Assembly (NCBI GenBank): GCA_938091935.1
Contig: CALKNV010000058.1
Coordinates: 1-47,352, forward strand
Source of the DNA: an uncultured Pseudomonadales bacterium
Lineage (GTDB): Bacteria > Pseudomonadota > Gammaproteobacteria > Pseudomonadales > Pseudohongiellaceae
Length of the DNA stretch: 47,352 nucleotides
Direction of reading: 5' to 3'
Shown here: piece after piece, positions 8,569-17,064 of the stretch
Position numbering within the stretch: the stretch's first letter is position 1
Layout of the letters: every line of letters starts with the position of its first letter
Notes under the pieces: model-generated
Databases searched by the model: none
What the model was told of the DNA's origin: nothing
Seen by the model: the letters and a program-made list of their open reading frames with translations, nothing else
Position numbers and translations under genes: made by a program

Positions 8569-9521
8569 GCAGTGTCGCTTGCCTTGCGCTGAGATGCACC
8601 TCTGACACGCCTGGACAGGGTTGCTTCAGATACGCCCAAAGCGCTTGCCGTCATTTTCTGGTTACCCTGGTAATAGTTCAGCACATGCTCGACTACTGTG
8701 CCTTCGAGAGCCTTCATCATATCTTTAAGATTTAGCTGATTCCTGAAGTCAGGGTCGTCGTTGATCGAGACGCACTCGGTAATCTGCTCGAGCAATTGAT
8801 TGTGCAGCTTTCTTTCGTTGGAGTAAGGCAAGAGCGTCATTAACCTGAAGAGGCGTGATTTCTCCTCAGCGTATACAATTACTGCCAACATAACGGTCGA
8901 AGCCAGGGACATAAAAATACCAGCACTCAAGGGCAGTCCCACTGCCTGAAGGGTGATGACCATGGCGGTTATGAAAACTGGGGTCGCGCTGGCCAGCAGA
9001 AACACCATGCACTGACGGCGCTGCAGGTTGGACTCATGCGTGCTCACGCCGTGAATCAACAAGCCGACAGCGAAGGCCATGCCGCCGAGGGCGTAGACCT
9101 GAAACAACCAATACAGTGATCCAGCTTCCTTGGTAGGTATGTAGCTCCCCGCGGGGACCGTCCAGCCAGCAATCAGATCACGATTAAAAACCAGTGCTAC
9201 GGTCAGTGCCGCCAACATGATATTGAGAGCTAATTTAATTTTTTGCACATTCCAGACGAATTTGGAATACTCAATCGCAATGTTGAGAAACGCATGCACG
9301 ATAAAAATTGCGCAGCAGTGATAAGCAATAAGAAGAATCAGCGTTGTGGCATCGCTGTGTGACTGTCCGAGCGCAATCAGTTCTACAACATTGAGCAGGA
9401 AAACGGCGAGAAAGAGGACGCAGAGGTTAAATGTTTCTGTACGCAGGGAGGATTGATAGCGCACAAAAATGACGATCTTGAAGATGATCGCCGTGATGGA
9501 AGGAACCAGAAACCACTCCAT
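8541..9521 (-). CDS. Seven-helix membrane protein with C-terminal Fis-type DNA-binding domain
   Basis: A 326-residue protein with seven hydrophobic segments over about residues 1-220, arranged like the 7TM sensor region found at the N-terminus of some histidine kinases. Instead of a kinase, the cytoplasmic tail ends in a Fis-type helix-turn-helix (about residues 270-308, ending A-S-A-L-G-V-S-E-A-T-L-S-R-R-V-R). Histidine kinase, receiver and AAA+ domains are absent. This predicts a membrane-tethered one-component regulator. The start is placed at the ATG at 9521, with AGGA eight bases upstream; the TTG at 9527 is too close to that site. It lies downstream of the KAS III-like gene on the same strand, after a 282-base gap, suggesting a ligand-making partner. 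Domains are seen; the signalling role is inferred. Confidence 0.75.
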   Translation of the reverse strand: MEWFLVPSITAIIFKIVIFVRYQSSLRTETFNLCVLFLAVFLLNVVELIALGQSHSDATTLILLIAYHCCAIFIVHAFLNIAIEYSKFVWNVQKIKLALNIMLAALTVALVFNRDLIAGWTVPAGSYIPTKEAGSLYWLFQVYALGGMAFAVGLLIHGVSTHESNLQRRQCMVFLLASATPVFITAMVITLQAVGLPLSAGIFMSLASTVMLAVIVYAEEKSRLFRLMTLLPYSNERKLHNQLLEQITECVSINDDPDFRNQLNLKDMMKALEGTVVEHVLNYYQGNQKMTASALGVSEATLSRRVRGASQRKASDTAQDSIRITQ

Positions 9522-9803
9522 AATCAAATTCCTGCATCTTTGCGCAGCATGTTCGCTGCAATTTTATTTTTCTGGGGCGTTATTTGCTTTGATCTGAAGC
9601 TGTTATCCCTAACAATCAGGCTCAATCCCGCGCCATTCGGCATCTTAGCACGGGATCCCTCGAATTTGGCGGAATCAGGTAGATCCTTTTCGCATAGCCA
9701 GCCTGCTTTTTGTATCTTAAATAGCCAGGCTGGTGGATACCTAACTGGTGCGGGCTTTGTTGCCCATTCCAAGGGCGTGGCGCCACAGCTTGCGTAACTA
9801 AAA

Positions 9804-10808
9804 CTACAGAACCAAACCTATCTGGCTAACAGACAGACCGCTGCCTGAGCCCAATATCAATATTCGATCGCCTTCCCTGGTTCCCGTCATATCGAGGGTA
9901 ACAGGAATGGATGCACTTGTTAAGTTGCCCAGTTCCTGAAATGTGCTCGGGGCTTTGGCCATTTCCACTTTTGCCAGTTCAGCAAAACGTTGGAGGACTT
10001 TCTGCCCGGCTTGGTGGCAAATAAGATAGTCTACATCTGCAGGCCGCCAATCTAAAATCTTGTAAGTGTCTGATATTAAGGTCTTATGCAAGTGTATCGC
10101 TGCAGCAGAAATCTTCTCCATTAGCATCTGTCCGCAGCGCTTGCCGTCTTCGTCGTACTTGTAAAAGCACAGCTCTGCATATCTTCCCTGACTGCTGAAT
10201 CTATAGTTTTTCACCCCTGAATGTGGTGACGCTCTCTGCAAAATGACGGCACCGCCAGCATCCCCAGTGGTTAGCCCACCCACTTTCTGCTGGAAATTTT
10301 CCTGAGTAGGGTTTTTGTTGATATCCGCGATGCAGTCCAGGGCGACGTGGCTCGGCACTTCCCCCGTCACAACTAAAACATTCTCGGCAGCTCCAGTTGC
10401 AATCATGGCATCGCCAACCGACATGCCGTTGGTGAAGCCATGGCAGGCGTTGGTTACATCAAGGCAAGCTGCATTACTGCAGCCCAGCTGGCGCTGAACA
10501 CGATGCGAAGTGGCGGGTTCAACCCAATCGCGGTCAATGCCGCAGTAAATAACCATGCCGATATCTTTGGGATCCATGCCGCATTTTTCCAAGGCAGTGC
10601 GCCCGGCTTCTATCGCAAGATCTGATGGGTTGGCGTCTGGTCCAGCAAACCGGCGTGAGCGAATCCCTGTCAGATCCTCAAGCCATGTGTTTGGGACGTT
10701 GAAACGCGTTTCGGATTGAATTTCATCCATTAATTCTTCGGAACTTATTTTTTGCTCCGGCACGTAAGAGCCTATCGACTCGATACGAGAAAACCCTGTC
10801 ATGTTCAT
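9804..10808 (-). CDS. 3-oxoacyl-ACP synthase III (KAS III/FabH)-like enzyme
   Basis: A 334-residue thiolase-fold condensing enzyme. The KAS III catalytic triad is present: Cys122 in T-N-A-C-H-G, His265 in I-C-H-Q-A-G and Asn295 in L-G-N-L-T-S-A-S. The Cys motif differs from housekeeping FabH (A-A-C-A-G), and the gene is not in a fab cluster, so a secondary role is likely: acyl condensation for a signal, lipid or hydrocarbon head group. The start is set at 10808 because AGGGG lies five bases upstream; a TTG start 13 codons earlier is less likely. The neighbour on the same strand is the 7TM-Fis regulator. It could also be a starter-unit enzyme served by the Sfp-type transferase at 21426, but no other polyketide gene is present. 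Confidence 0.85.
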   Translation of the reverse strand: MNMTGFSRIESIGSYVPEQKISSEELMDEIQSETRFNVPNTWLEDLTGIRSRRFAGPDANPSDLAIEAGRTALEKCGMDPKDIGMVIYCGIDRDWVEPATSHRVQRQLGCSNAACLDVTNACHGFTNGMSVGDAMIATGAAENVLVVTGEVPSHVALDCIADINKNPTQENFQQKVGGLTTGDAGGAVILQRASPHSGVKNYRFSSQGRYAELCFYKYDEDGKRCGQMLMEKISAAAIHLHKTLISDTYKILDWRPADVDYLICHQAGQKVLQRFAELAKVEMAKAPSTFQELGNLTSASIPVTLDMTGTREGDRILILGSGSGLSVSQIGLVL

Positions 10809-10929
10809 AGATGCCCCTGAAAGTTTCCGAAATGATTTGTCTCGCAACTAGATTCCATTCTCTACACGTAGACATAAAAAAGAAAAGTTGAATAACCAAA
10901 TAGTTCGAAACTCCGAATTAGCTAAATTT

Positions 10930-10953
10930 TTGATATTTCAAAAATGAAATCAA
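10930..10953. promoter_or_regulatory. Imperfect inverted repeat upstream of the KAS III-like gene
   Basis: TTGATATTTCA (10930-10940) faces TGAAATCAA (10945-10953), a near-perfect inverted repeat with one extra base, inside a clearly AT-rich 295-base gap. The position, about 125 bases upstream of the start, fits an operator, perhaps for the linked membrane-tethered regulator. That link is inference only. Confidence 0.3.
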
Positions 10954-11103
10954 GATGAAATTTTTAGTAATCGAATCGAATAAGGCTGTTATTTGTAGGA
11001 TATTTTCTTACAGCGGTAGCTCTCGTTCGCTAATTATTGCACTGGGGAATTTTTTAGGGCTGAGCTTCATCAAGAGCAGATGAGGATTGCTCAGCAAGTC
11101 TTC

Positions 11104-11700
11104 TTAGTCAGCCAGATGAGTCTTGCTGTGGCTAATTAATTGCGTTGAGATTGATCGGTCTTCGCCATGGTGCACGTCAAACATGCGCACCGGAAAATGA
11201 TTGTTTTTTAAATCAGTAAAGAAGTGTTCAAGCGTACTGCGTACAACCGGAAAAGCAATCTCATCCCAGGGAATTTCAGCTTCGGTAAAAAGTGCGACTT
11301 CCAGCGACTCAGTGCCGGCTGCAAAATCCAGGTTGGCTAATTCGGCGCGAAAGAACATATAGACCTGATTGATCGTTGGCAAATTGAACAGGGTGTATAG
11401 GCTGCTATCATCTACTTTTACTGTGGCACCGGCCTCTTCAGTCGTCTCGCGAATCGCGCCGCTCAAGCTGGATTCACCATTCTCCATGAAACCCGCTGGC
11501 AGGGTCCATTTGCCATAGCGCGGCTGGATTGCACGCTTGCAGAGCAAAATCTTGTCTTCGTAGTAAGGCACCGTCCCGACAACATTCTTTGGGTTTTGAT
11601 AGAAAATACTGTCGCATGCGTCACAGCAGTGGCGCACTTTGTCATCCCCGTCAGGGATGCGAAGTACGATAGGGGCGGCGCAGTTATGGCAAAATTTCAT
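11104..11700 (-). CDS. NUDIX hydrolase with N-terminal zinc ribbon
   Basis: A 198-residue protein. Two Cys pairs (C-H-N-C near residue 4 and C-D-A-C near residue 26) form a small zinc ribbon. The NUDIX box follows, G-F-M-E-N-G-E through R-E-T-T-E-E-A-G, with all metal-binding Glu residues. The family hydrolyses nucleoside diphosphates linked to another group; zinc-ribbon members include NADH pyrophosphatase NudC and ADP-ribose hydrolases. The substrate cannot be read from the sequence, and the protein is shorter than NudC (about 257 residues). It is an isolated gene on the minus strand with no recognisable Shine-Dalgarno site. Confidence 0.85.
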   Translation of the reverse strand: MKFCHNCAAPIVLRIPDGDDKVRHCCDACDSIFYQNPKNVVGTVPYYEDKILLCKRAIQPRYGKWTLPAGFMENGESSLSGAIRETTEEAGATVKVDDSSLYTLFNLPTINQVYMFFRAELANLDFAAGTESLEVALFTEAEIPWDEIAFPVVRSTLEHFFTDLKNNHFPVRMFDVHHGEDRSISTQLISHSKTHLAD

Positions 11701-11883
11701 GTAGAGGTAACGTCAAACCGGCTTCAGTCTATAATGAATGCTTAAGCAGCGCCGCAGTTGTTGGCACCAGAGTGTCAACATTTTACTGCTTCCAGCAGCA
11801 AAGAGGGAGGGAAAAGCTCGGTAACTGAGTAGAGAGCCTGAAGCGACTGGAGTTGTCGCTTTGCCTTACGAGAGGATGTTTGG

Positions 11884-12759
11884 CTAGATTCGGTTAATTT
11901 CGCAATGCAGACGAAAGCGCTTTGAAGTCATGAACGCTTCAATTCCCCGTAGCCGTCTTTCTAGGCTTGCATAAATCTCGGTGCATTCCTGTCTACTGAC
12001 GCCTGCAGATTCTGCGCAATCATTTCTGTAGGCGCCGTACTTGGACTTTCCACTTCGACCACGCTGCTTGCGGGCAAAGCCGCTGACAGCACTGTCAATT
12101 TCTGCCTTCAGTTCGATGTTGACCTCGTCGACTGCATCGGAGATGTCTTGCTCAAACTCCGACTTGGCAGGATCTATCTCCTCATTTTCGTAGCGCTTAC
12201 GTGAGGCTCGTGCTTGGCGCCGGGCAGCGCGACGGGCATGCCGGTTTCGGCGTTTCTCCGCGCGACGTTCGCGGCGCTGCATGATGCGGGAATAACGTTC
12301 CTGGTCACCCATATTGGGATCGGGGTCAAAGACTATCCAGCAGATGATATAGGCCCAGAAGGTAAAGGGACCGAAAACAAACATGGATAACAGAGTAACC
12401 AGTCGGACTGAGAATGTGCTGACTTCTAGATAATCAGCTATGCCGGCGCACACACCAGCGATTTTTTTATTACGCTCATTCTTGCAAATCGGCTTGCGGT
12501 AATTAAGTTTGCGAAAGTGCTCTGCACTCGGAGTGTCACGAAAGTAATCTCGCACCTTGTCGGGTGTGAAGTCTTTATCGAGGCAGAAGTACATCACGAA
12601 GTAACCAATTATGAATCCCGGCCAGGCGAGTACACAGAGTATAAAAACGATTCGCACGATAGCAGCTGGTATATCCAGCCAATTCGCAATACCTGCACAA
12701 ACACCCAAACAGCAGCGGTTTTCAGTATCCAGATACAAGTTAGTCGCCCCCGTGTTCAT
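11884..12759 (-). CDS. pspC: PspC-family membrane protein with two PspC domains and a basic tail
   Basis: A 291-residue version of the phage-shock protein PspC, normally about 120 residues. Two PspC domains stand in tandem, each with L/I-x-G-V-C-A-G-I-A and a following membrane helix (about residues 8-62 and 92-145). After them come a very Arg-rich stretch (about 155-200) and an acidic, helical C-terminal region. PspC senses envelope stress and, with PspB, draws PspA to the membrane and relieves PspF inhibition. The start at 12759 follows GGAGAG; it overlaps the end of pspB by 20 bases, so the two are translationally coupled. The duplicated domain and long tail are unusual. Confidence 0.85.
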   Translation of the reverse strand: MNTGATNLYLDTENRCCLGVCAGIANWLDIPAAIVRIVFILCVLAWPGFIIGYFVMYFCLDKDFTPDKVRDYFRDTPSAEHFRKLNYRKPICKNERNKKIAGVCAGIADYLEVSTFSVRLVTLLSMFVFGPFTFWAYIICWIVFDPDPNMGDQERYSRIMQRRERRAEKRRNRHARRAARRQARASRKRYENEEIDPAKSEFEQDISDAVDEVNIELKAEIDSAVSGFARKQRGRSGKSKYGAYRNDCAESAGVSRQECTEIYASLERRLRGIEAFMTSKRFRLHCEINRI

Positions 12760-12979
12760 TTTGCTCTCTCCAATCCGGCACTTCTGCATCCAGGATGGAT
12801 TCCAAGGTATCAATACGATCTTTCAATGACTCAGCCATCCCGGCAAGCTCGGTTAGCTCATAGTGACCCTCGGCTTGAATCGGCGCTCGCCGTCGACTCT
12901 TTTTCAGCAGCATTATCCAGATGGTAATGGCTGTCAAAACCATTGCCACTAACGATATGATGAATTCCAAAACGCCCAT
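12740..12979 (-). CDS. pspB: Phage-shock protein B
   Basis: A 79-residue protein with one N-terminal membrane helix (residues 3-24, I-I-S-L-V-A-M-V-L-T), a basic patch K-K-S-R-R-R and a cytoplasmic helix with heptad-like leucines, matching PspB in length and layout. With PspC it transmits inner-membrane stress to the PspA-PspF pair. It lies between pspA (21 bases away) and pspC (overlapping) and is presumably driven by the sigma-54 promoter upstream of pspA. Confidence 0.85.
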   Translation of the reverse strand: MGVLEFIISLVAMVLTAITIWIMLLKKSRRRAPIQAEGHYELTELAGMAESLKDRIDTLESILDAEVPDWREQNEHGGD

Positions 12980-13000
12980 AACAAAACCTACTAGTCAGAA

Positions 13001-13663
13001 TTACTGATCTTTATTCAGTTTAGTCTTTAACTCTTCCAGTTCCTTATCGATGGATTCCTGCTTCTCCAATTCATCGAACTCGGTTTGCAAACCGCGCTGT
13101 TCGACATGGGCGCTATCCATCTGGCCTTCCATTTGATCAATTTTCTTCTCGTAATACTCAAATTTGTCCATAGCGTTGTCAATAGTGTAGTTCGTGAGCT
13201 GACGATGGACATCGACGCGGGACTTGGTGGCCTTGGTGCGCATTACAATCGTCTTCTGACGTGCGCGGGCATCGTTGAGCTTCGCCTGCAGCTGTTCAAT
13301 CTCAGTGCTGAGTTTTTCCAGCGTTTCGTCAAGCTTCTTTAGATCCTTCTCTGTAATTTCGACACTGCCGTTGATATTGGATTTTTCCATCAGCGCGGCC
13401 TTTGCCAGGTCGTCCCGCCCCTTTGACAGGGCTAACTCGGCTTTGCTCTCCCAATCTGCGGCTTGTTTGCGTAACTGCTCGGCGCGACGGGTCAGGGTCT
13501 TTCTCTCGGCAATAACCTTGGCGGTGCCGCTGCGTACTTCGACCAAAGTCTCTTCCATTTCCTGGATCACCATCCGGATCATCTTTTCCGGGTTCTCGGC
13601 CTTGTCGAGTAGGGCGCTGATGTTGGAGTTGATGATGTCTGAAAGTCTCGAAAAAACGCTCAT
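13001..13663 (-). CDS. pspA: Phage-shock protein A
   Basis: A 220-residue PspA/Vipp1-family coiled-coil protein (ESCRT-III-like), the length of Escherichia coli PspA. Residues 1-25 form the amphipathic membrane-binding helix (M-S-V-F-S-R-L-S-D-I-I-N-S-N). The rest is almost continuous charged helix with E-N-P-E-K-M-I-R near residue 30. It binds and stabilises stressed inner membrane and, in the unstressed cell, inhibits PspF. The open frame extends 48 codons further upstream, but that part is not PspA-like. The ATG at 13663 has AGAGGT at good spacing and lies about 45 bases after the expected transcription start. Confidence 0.93.
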   Translation of the reverse strand: MSVFSRLSDIINSNISALLDKAENPEKMIRMVIQEMEETLVEVRSGTAKVIAERKTLTRRAEQLRKQAADWESKAELALSKGRDDLAKAALMEKSNINGSVEITEKDLKKLDETLEKLSTEIEQLQAKLNDARARQKTIVMRTKATKSRVDVHRQLTNYTIDNAMDKFEYYEKKIDQMEGQMDSAHVEQRGLQTEFDELEKQESIDKELEELKTKLNKDQ

Positions 13664-13718
13664 TGTGATTACCTCTTGTATGGCTTTTGCCCAACCGGGG
13701 TTCGTTTGATAGTTATTT

Positions 13719-13734
13719 TGCAGAGACCGTGCCA
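13719..13734 (-). promoter_or_regulatory. Sigma-54 (-24/-12) promoter of the pspABC operon
   Basis: Read on the minus strand this is TGGCACGGTCTCTGCA, almost the sigma-54 consensus TGGCACG-N4-TTGCA, with GG and GC at the exact 10-base separation. Transcription should begin near 13708, about 45 bases before the pspA start. The divergent gene encodes the matching enhancer-binding protein PspF. Confidence 0.85.
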
Positions 13735-13937
13735 ACTTTTGAAATCTTGTATCTTGCTGAATAATATAGAGAAAAATTTCTGCGTGTGATGTGCTTATTG
13801 GGCTCAATAGCTAAATTGGTTAACAAATGGTATTTTTCACTACCAGTAGTTAGTCTGCGTTGTCGCCTGGCTCTGGAGGCCGCCGCCTCGCTTTTTGGTG
13901 CTGAGTAAATGGCTAAAAGATTGAAAAAGATAGAGTT

Positions 13938-14966
13938 ATGGATCAAAGCAGTTCTGCACCCCGAATGATTGGCGAATCGGCCAACTTCCTGGAGATGCAG
14001 GAACATATCTCGGTAGTCGCACCGCTAAACAAGCCCGTGCTAATCGTGGGCGAGCGGGGCACTGGCAAGGAATTGGTTGCCGCCCGTTTACATTTTCTTT
14101 CGCGCCGGTGGGAGCAGAGCTTCCTCAAGATTAACTGCGCCGCCATGAGTGAAACGCTGCTCGAAGCGCAGTTGTTTGGTCACGAGGCTGGAGCATATAC
14201 CGGCGCAACCAAACTGCGGAAAGGCTATTTCGAGCGCGCTCACGGCGGTACCTTGTTTCTCGATGAGCTGGCCAATACGGACATGTCAGTGCAGGAGAAA
14301 ATACTCAGGGTCACTGAATACGGTGAGTTTGAGCGATTGGGGGGCAACGAGACAATTTCTGTAGATGTCCGCATTGTTGCTGCCACCAATGAAGATCTTC
14401 CCGAGTTGGCTCGGCAAAACAAGTTTCGCGAAGACTTGCTGGATCGCCTGGCGTTTGACGTTATCACCCTGCCGCCACTGCGTGAGCGATCCGAAGACAT
14501 TATCGTGCTCGCGGAACACTTTGCGGTTGGTATGGTAAAGGAATTAGGAGGGGAGTTTTTCGCAGGCTTCTCTGAAAGGGTGGTGAAGGCCTTAATGAAT
14601 TACCCCTGGCCCGGTAATATTCGCGAGCTTAAAAACGTCATTGAGAGGGCGGTTTATCAGAATGGTGATGGACACATAAACCATCTTGTATTCAATCCCT
14701 TTGAATCCCCTTACAGACCCGCTGTCAGAGGTGAGCCAATGGCGGCTGGAGGTGATGCCAATGAAAAGCCTACCGCTACACAAGCGCCTGACTTAGCTGC
14801 AGCCGACTCATTCGACTTCAAGACTGAGGTTCAGGAATTTGAAATCAACCTGCTCAAGCAAGCCATGGAACAAAACCAGTTTAACCAGAAAAAGGCCGCT
14901 GAATTTCTAAATCTTAGCTACCACCAGCTGCGAGGATATTTGCGCAAATACGATCTCCTAAACTAA
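13938..14966 (+). CDS. pspF: PspF, sigma-54 enhancer-binding activator of the psp operon
   Basis: A 342-residue AAA+ activator without a receiver or sensory domain, as expected for PspF. It has Walker A G-E-R-G-T-G-K-E at 38-45, L-F-L-D-E-L for Walker B and a C-terminal Fis-type helix-turn-helix ending L-S-Y-H-Q-L-R-G-Y-L-R-K-Y. The sigma-54 contact loop at 85-90 is G-A-Y-T-G-A, with Tyr in place of the usual Phe. It drives the -24/-12 promoter of the divergent pspA operon and is held inactive by PspA. A linker rich in Ala, Gly and Thr (about residues 258-290) separates the AAA+ and DNA-binding domains. Confidence 0.95.
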   Translation: MDQSSSAPRMIGESANFLEMQEHISVVAPLNKPVLIVGERGTGKELVAARLHFLSRRWEQSFLKINCAAMSETLLEAQLFGHEAGAYTGATKLRKGYFERAHGGTLFLDELANTDMSVQEKILRVTEYGEFERLGGNETISVDVRIVAATNEDLPELARQNKFREDLLDRLAFDVITLPPLRERSEDIIVLAEHFAVGMVKELGGEFFAGFSERVVKALMNYPWPGNIRELKNVIERAVYQNGDGHINHLVFNPFESPYRPAVRGEPMAAGGDANEKPTATQAPDLAAADSFDFKTEVQEFEINLLKQAMEQNQFNQKKAAEFLNLSYHQLRGYLRKYDLLN

Positions 14967-14989
14967 TCTACAGCAACTTTTCTCCCAGC

Positions 14990-16237
14990 CTAGTTTCGAA
15001 TTGCCTCGTATACCATCCGCTGCGCAACATTGTTATTAAATGGGGCCCTTGGCCCGCCACGCTTTTGCTCCATGTAAATCATGAAGAAATCATTTTCTTC
15101 ATCGACAATGAAGATGGTTCCCCCGATCCCGCGCCAGCCGAAGTTGTGGGGGCCGTTGGGGTCGTCAGTTGTGGGCTGCAGGTGAAAGCCTAGCCCCCAA
15201 TCGCCAACTTCTCCATAGAAGAAAAATTCGCGGGAAACGTCAGCACCGATTCGTTTTTCACGCATCAGGTCCAGGGTTTTTTCTTCCAGGATTCTAGCGC
15301 CATTGTACTCGCCGCCATTAAGCAGCATTGCCGCGAAACGGACGTAGTCCTGTGTGGTGGAGTTGAGTCCGCCACCGCCAGACAGCATTGCGCGCTGTTC
15401 AGTATTGTCTGCCATAACACCATGAAATGGTTCGGCAATTCGATTGGACTTGCTGGTGGGTACATAGAATGTAGTCTCGTCCATGCCCAGCGGCGCAAAA
15501 ATCCGTTCTTCTAACACCACGTCCAGCGTCTTGCCTGCTGCGACTTCGACCACAGCGCCCAGTACATCTGTAGAGTGGCCATAGTGCCATGCCGTTCCTG
15601 GCTCAAAATAGACCGGGAGCTTGCCTAAACGCCCTGCCAGATCCCTGGCGGTAATATTTGAGTAGTCGGCAAAGTCACGCTGATACATCTGGCCCAGGTC
15701 GCTATCTGGCGAGAAGATGGCTTGAATGAGTCCCGACTGGTGAGTGAGGAGATTGGCAACGGTAATGGAGTGCTGGGCTGGCCGCGTTTCGCCAGAGTTG
15801 CGATCAATTATTTTCAGGTCGGCGAACTCAGGGATATATTTCTCAATCGGATCTGCCAGTGCCAGCAAGCCGTCCTCCACCAGAGACATGGCAGCCACGC
15901 TGACAATTGGTTTGGTCATTGAGTAAATACGAAAGATAGTGTCCTGATTGACTGGAGTGACGTTCTCGGGAGTTTGGTATCCCACAGTCTCCAACAGACC
16001 AATGCCATCGGAATTACCAACCAGAATGAGAGCGCCAGGAAGAAATTCGCCATCCACAGCTTCCTGCATCCGCAATTTGATTTGATCTATTTCAGACTGA
16101 TCGATGCCGAAGTTTGAGGGATGGATCATATTGATGGAACTGACCGCATGTTTCTCGTGGTGGTCAGCCATTAGCGAGATTGGGGCTAGTAGTAGTGAGC
16201 AGAGGGCGATTTTGCTTATGTGGTGGGTCAGATTCAT
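14990..16237 (-). CDS. Secreted serine hydrolase of the beta-lactamase/class C family
   Basis: A 415-residue protein with a signal peptide (hydrophobic residues about 9-23 ending S-L-M-A). The penicillin-binding-protein-like fold is shown by S-M-T-K, the S-x-x-K nucleophile motif near residue 110, and by W-H-Y-G-H-S with the second-motif Tyr. G-W-R-G-I-G-G-T near the end stands where K-T-G or H-x-G would be. Family members include esterases, D-amino-acid amidases and peptidases; few are true beta-lactamases, so a resistance role should not be assumed. It converges with pspF, with 23 bases between stops. AAGG lies a few bases before the ATG. Confidence 0.82.
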   Translation of the reverse strand: MNLTHHISKIALCSLLLAPISLMADHHEKHAVSSINMIHPSNFGIDQSEIDQIKLRMQEAVDGEFLPGALILVGNSDGIGLLETVGYQTPENVTPVNQDTIFRIYSMTKPIVSVAAMSLVEDGLLALADPIEKYIPEFADLKIIDRNSGETRPAQHSITVANLLTHQSGLIQAIFSPDSDLGQMYQRDFADYSNITARDLAGRLGKLPVYFEPGTAWHYGHSTDVLGAVVEVAAGKTLDVVLEERIFAPLGMDETTFYVPTSKSNRIAEPFHGVMADNTEQRAMLSGGGGLNSTTQDYVRFAAMLLNGGEYNGARILEEKTLDLMREKRIGADVSREFFFYGEVGDWGLGFHLQPTTDDPNGPHNFGWRGIGGTIFIVDEENDFFMIYMEQKRGGPRAPFNNNVAQRMVYEAIRN

Positions 16238-16332
16238 GGCTAAACCTTAATGAGGGTGTTTCGATCCATGTTCGCTGGAGCGGAGTGGTTTCGTGGGAGC
16301 AGATTTACATTAGATACTAGCGGAACAAGAAA

Positions 16333-16361
16333 GGCCCCTCAATGCTTATTCGGGAGGGGCC
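16333..16361 (-). terminator. Intrinsic terminator of the rubrerythrin operon
   Basis: GGCCCCTC (16333-16340) pairs perfectly with GAGGGGCC (16354-16361). On the minus strand the hairpin is followed by TTTCTTGTT. It lies 70 bases beyond the stop of the DUF3501 gene, so it probably ends that operon. Confidence 0.7.
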
Positions 16362-16430
16362 CGTATTCGGTGGTTCCCAGACGCGGGCCTTGCGCCAGGA
16401 GATCCCGTTAACCAGACACGCTAATTTTTG

Positions 16431-17015
16431 TTAGCCAAAGTCTCGCAGCAGAGAGTCAGTCACTTCAGCAGGCACAGGATCGGTGGCGTACTGATAGTTG
16501 AGATGCTCAGATCGAATAGCCCAACTGGCGCCATTTCGGGCTGTTTCAATCATTTCATCGCTGAATTCGAAGCGCAGGAAATGCACGGACGAGGTTTTTT
16601 CGTCAGTTGAGCGAGGCAGGTCTTCATTGGCGATAGGGTAGACGGGGTCGAAGCCCGCAATTTGAATTGAGATCAGCTCCTCGATGCCTAGCAGTTGCCG
16701 CAAGCGCTGCTTGCGCTCTTCCTCATCAGGGTATTCAAGCATGAAAGTGACTTTCAGGTTTTTACCGTCGGGTATCAGCGGGTTGTAGGCTTCCAGCTCA
16801 CCAACTAACTCGTCTTCTGCGGTGATTTTCTCGGCTCGAATCAGCTCCAGGATCTGGTAACGCATCACCATATAGTCTTCGAAATGGAGCATGGCGTTGG
16901 GGCCTAGTGGTACCCGTCGAGTCTTCTTGTGCTCCATAATCGCCTTGCGAATAGCAGGTCTCTGCGCTTCATAGGCATCCAGTGAAAGCAGGTCTGCCAA
17001 CGTAATCTTTTTCAT
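16431..17015 (-). CDS. DUF3501 family protein
   Basis: A 194-residue soluble protein that I recognise as a DUF3501 member from its sequence (K-K-I-T-L-A-D-L-L near the start, R-R-V-P-L-G-P-N, F-E-D-Y-M-V-M-R-Y-Q) and from its place beside a CCG-domain Fe-S protein and rubrerythrin. No catalytic motif or Cys cluster is visible. Its function is unknown; the conserved neighbourhood suggests a part in peroxide or Fe-S handling. The start at 17015 is preferred because GAGGTAAAG lies just upstream; an ATG eight codons earlier has no good binding site. The gap to the upstream Fe-S gene is about 50 bases. Confidence 0.75.
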   Translation of the reverse strand: MKKITLADLLSLDAYEAQRPAIRKAIMEHKKTRRVPLGPNAMLHFEDYMVMRYQILELIRAEKITAEDELVGELEAYNPLIPDGKNLKVTFMLEYPDEEERKQRLRQLLGIEELISIQIAGFDPVYPIANEDLPRSTDEKTSSVHFLRFEFSDEMIETARNGASWAIRSEHLNYQYATDPVPAEVTDSLLRDFG

Positions 17016-17064
17016 GGCAATCTTTACCTCGGAATTCATAAATTTGATCTCAATTAATTAGTTG

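Noticed and set aside
9524..9772. 82-residue minus-strand frame between the 7TM-Fis and KAS III-like genes
   Set aside because: It lacks a ribosome site and recognisable features; the gap is better read as a regulatory region.
14990..16237. True AmpC beta-lactamase
   Set aside because: The third motif and Tyr motif differ from AmpC and the length exceeds it; a general serine hydrolase is the safer call.
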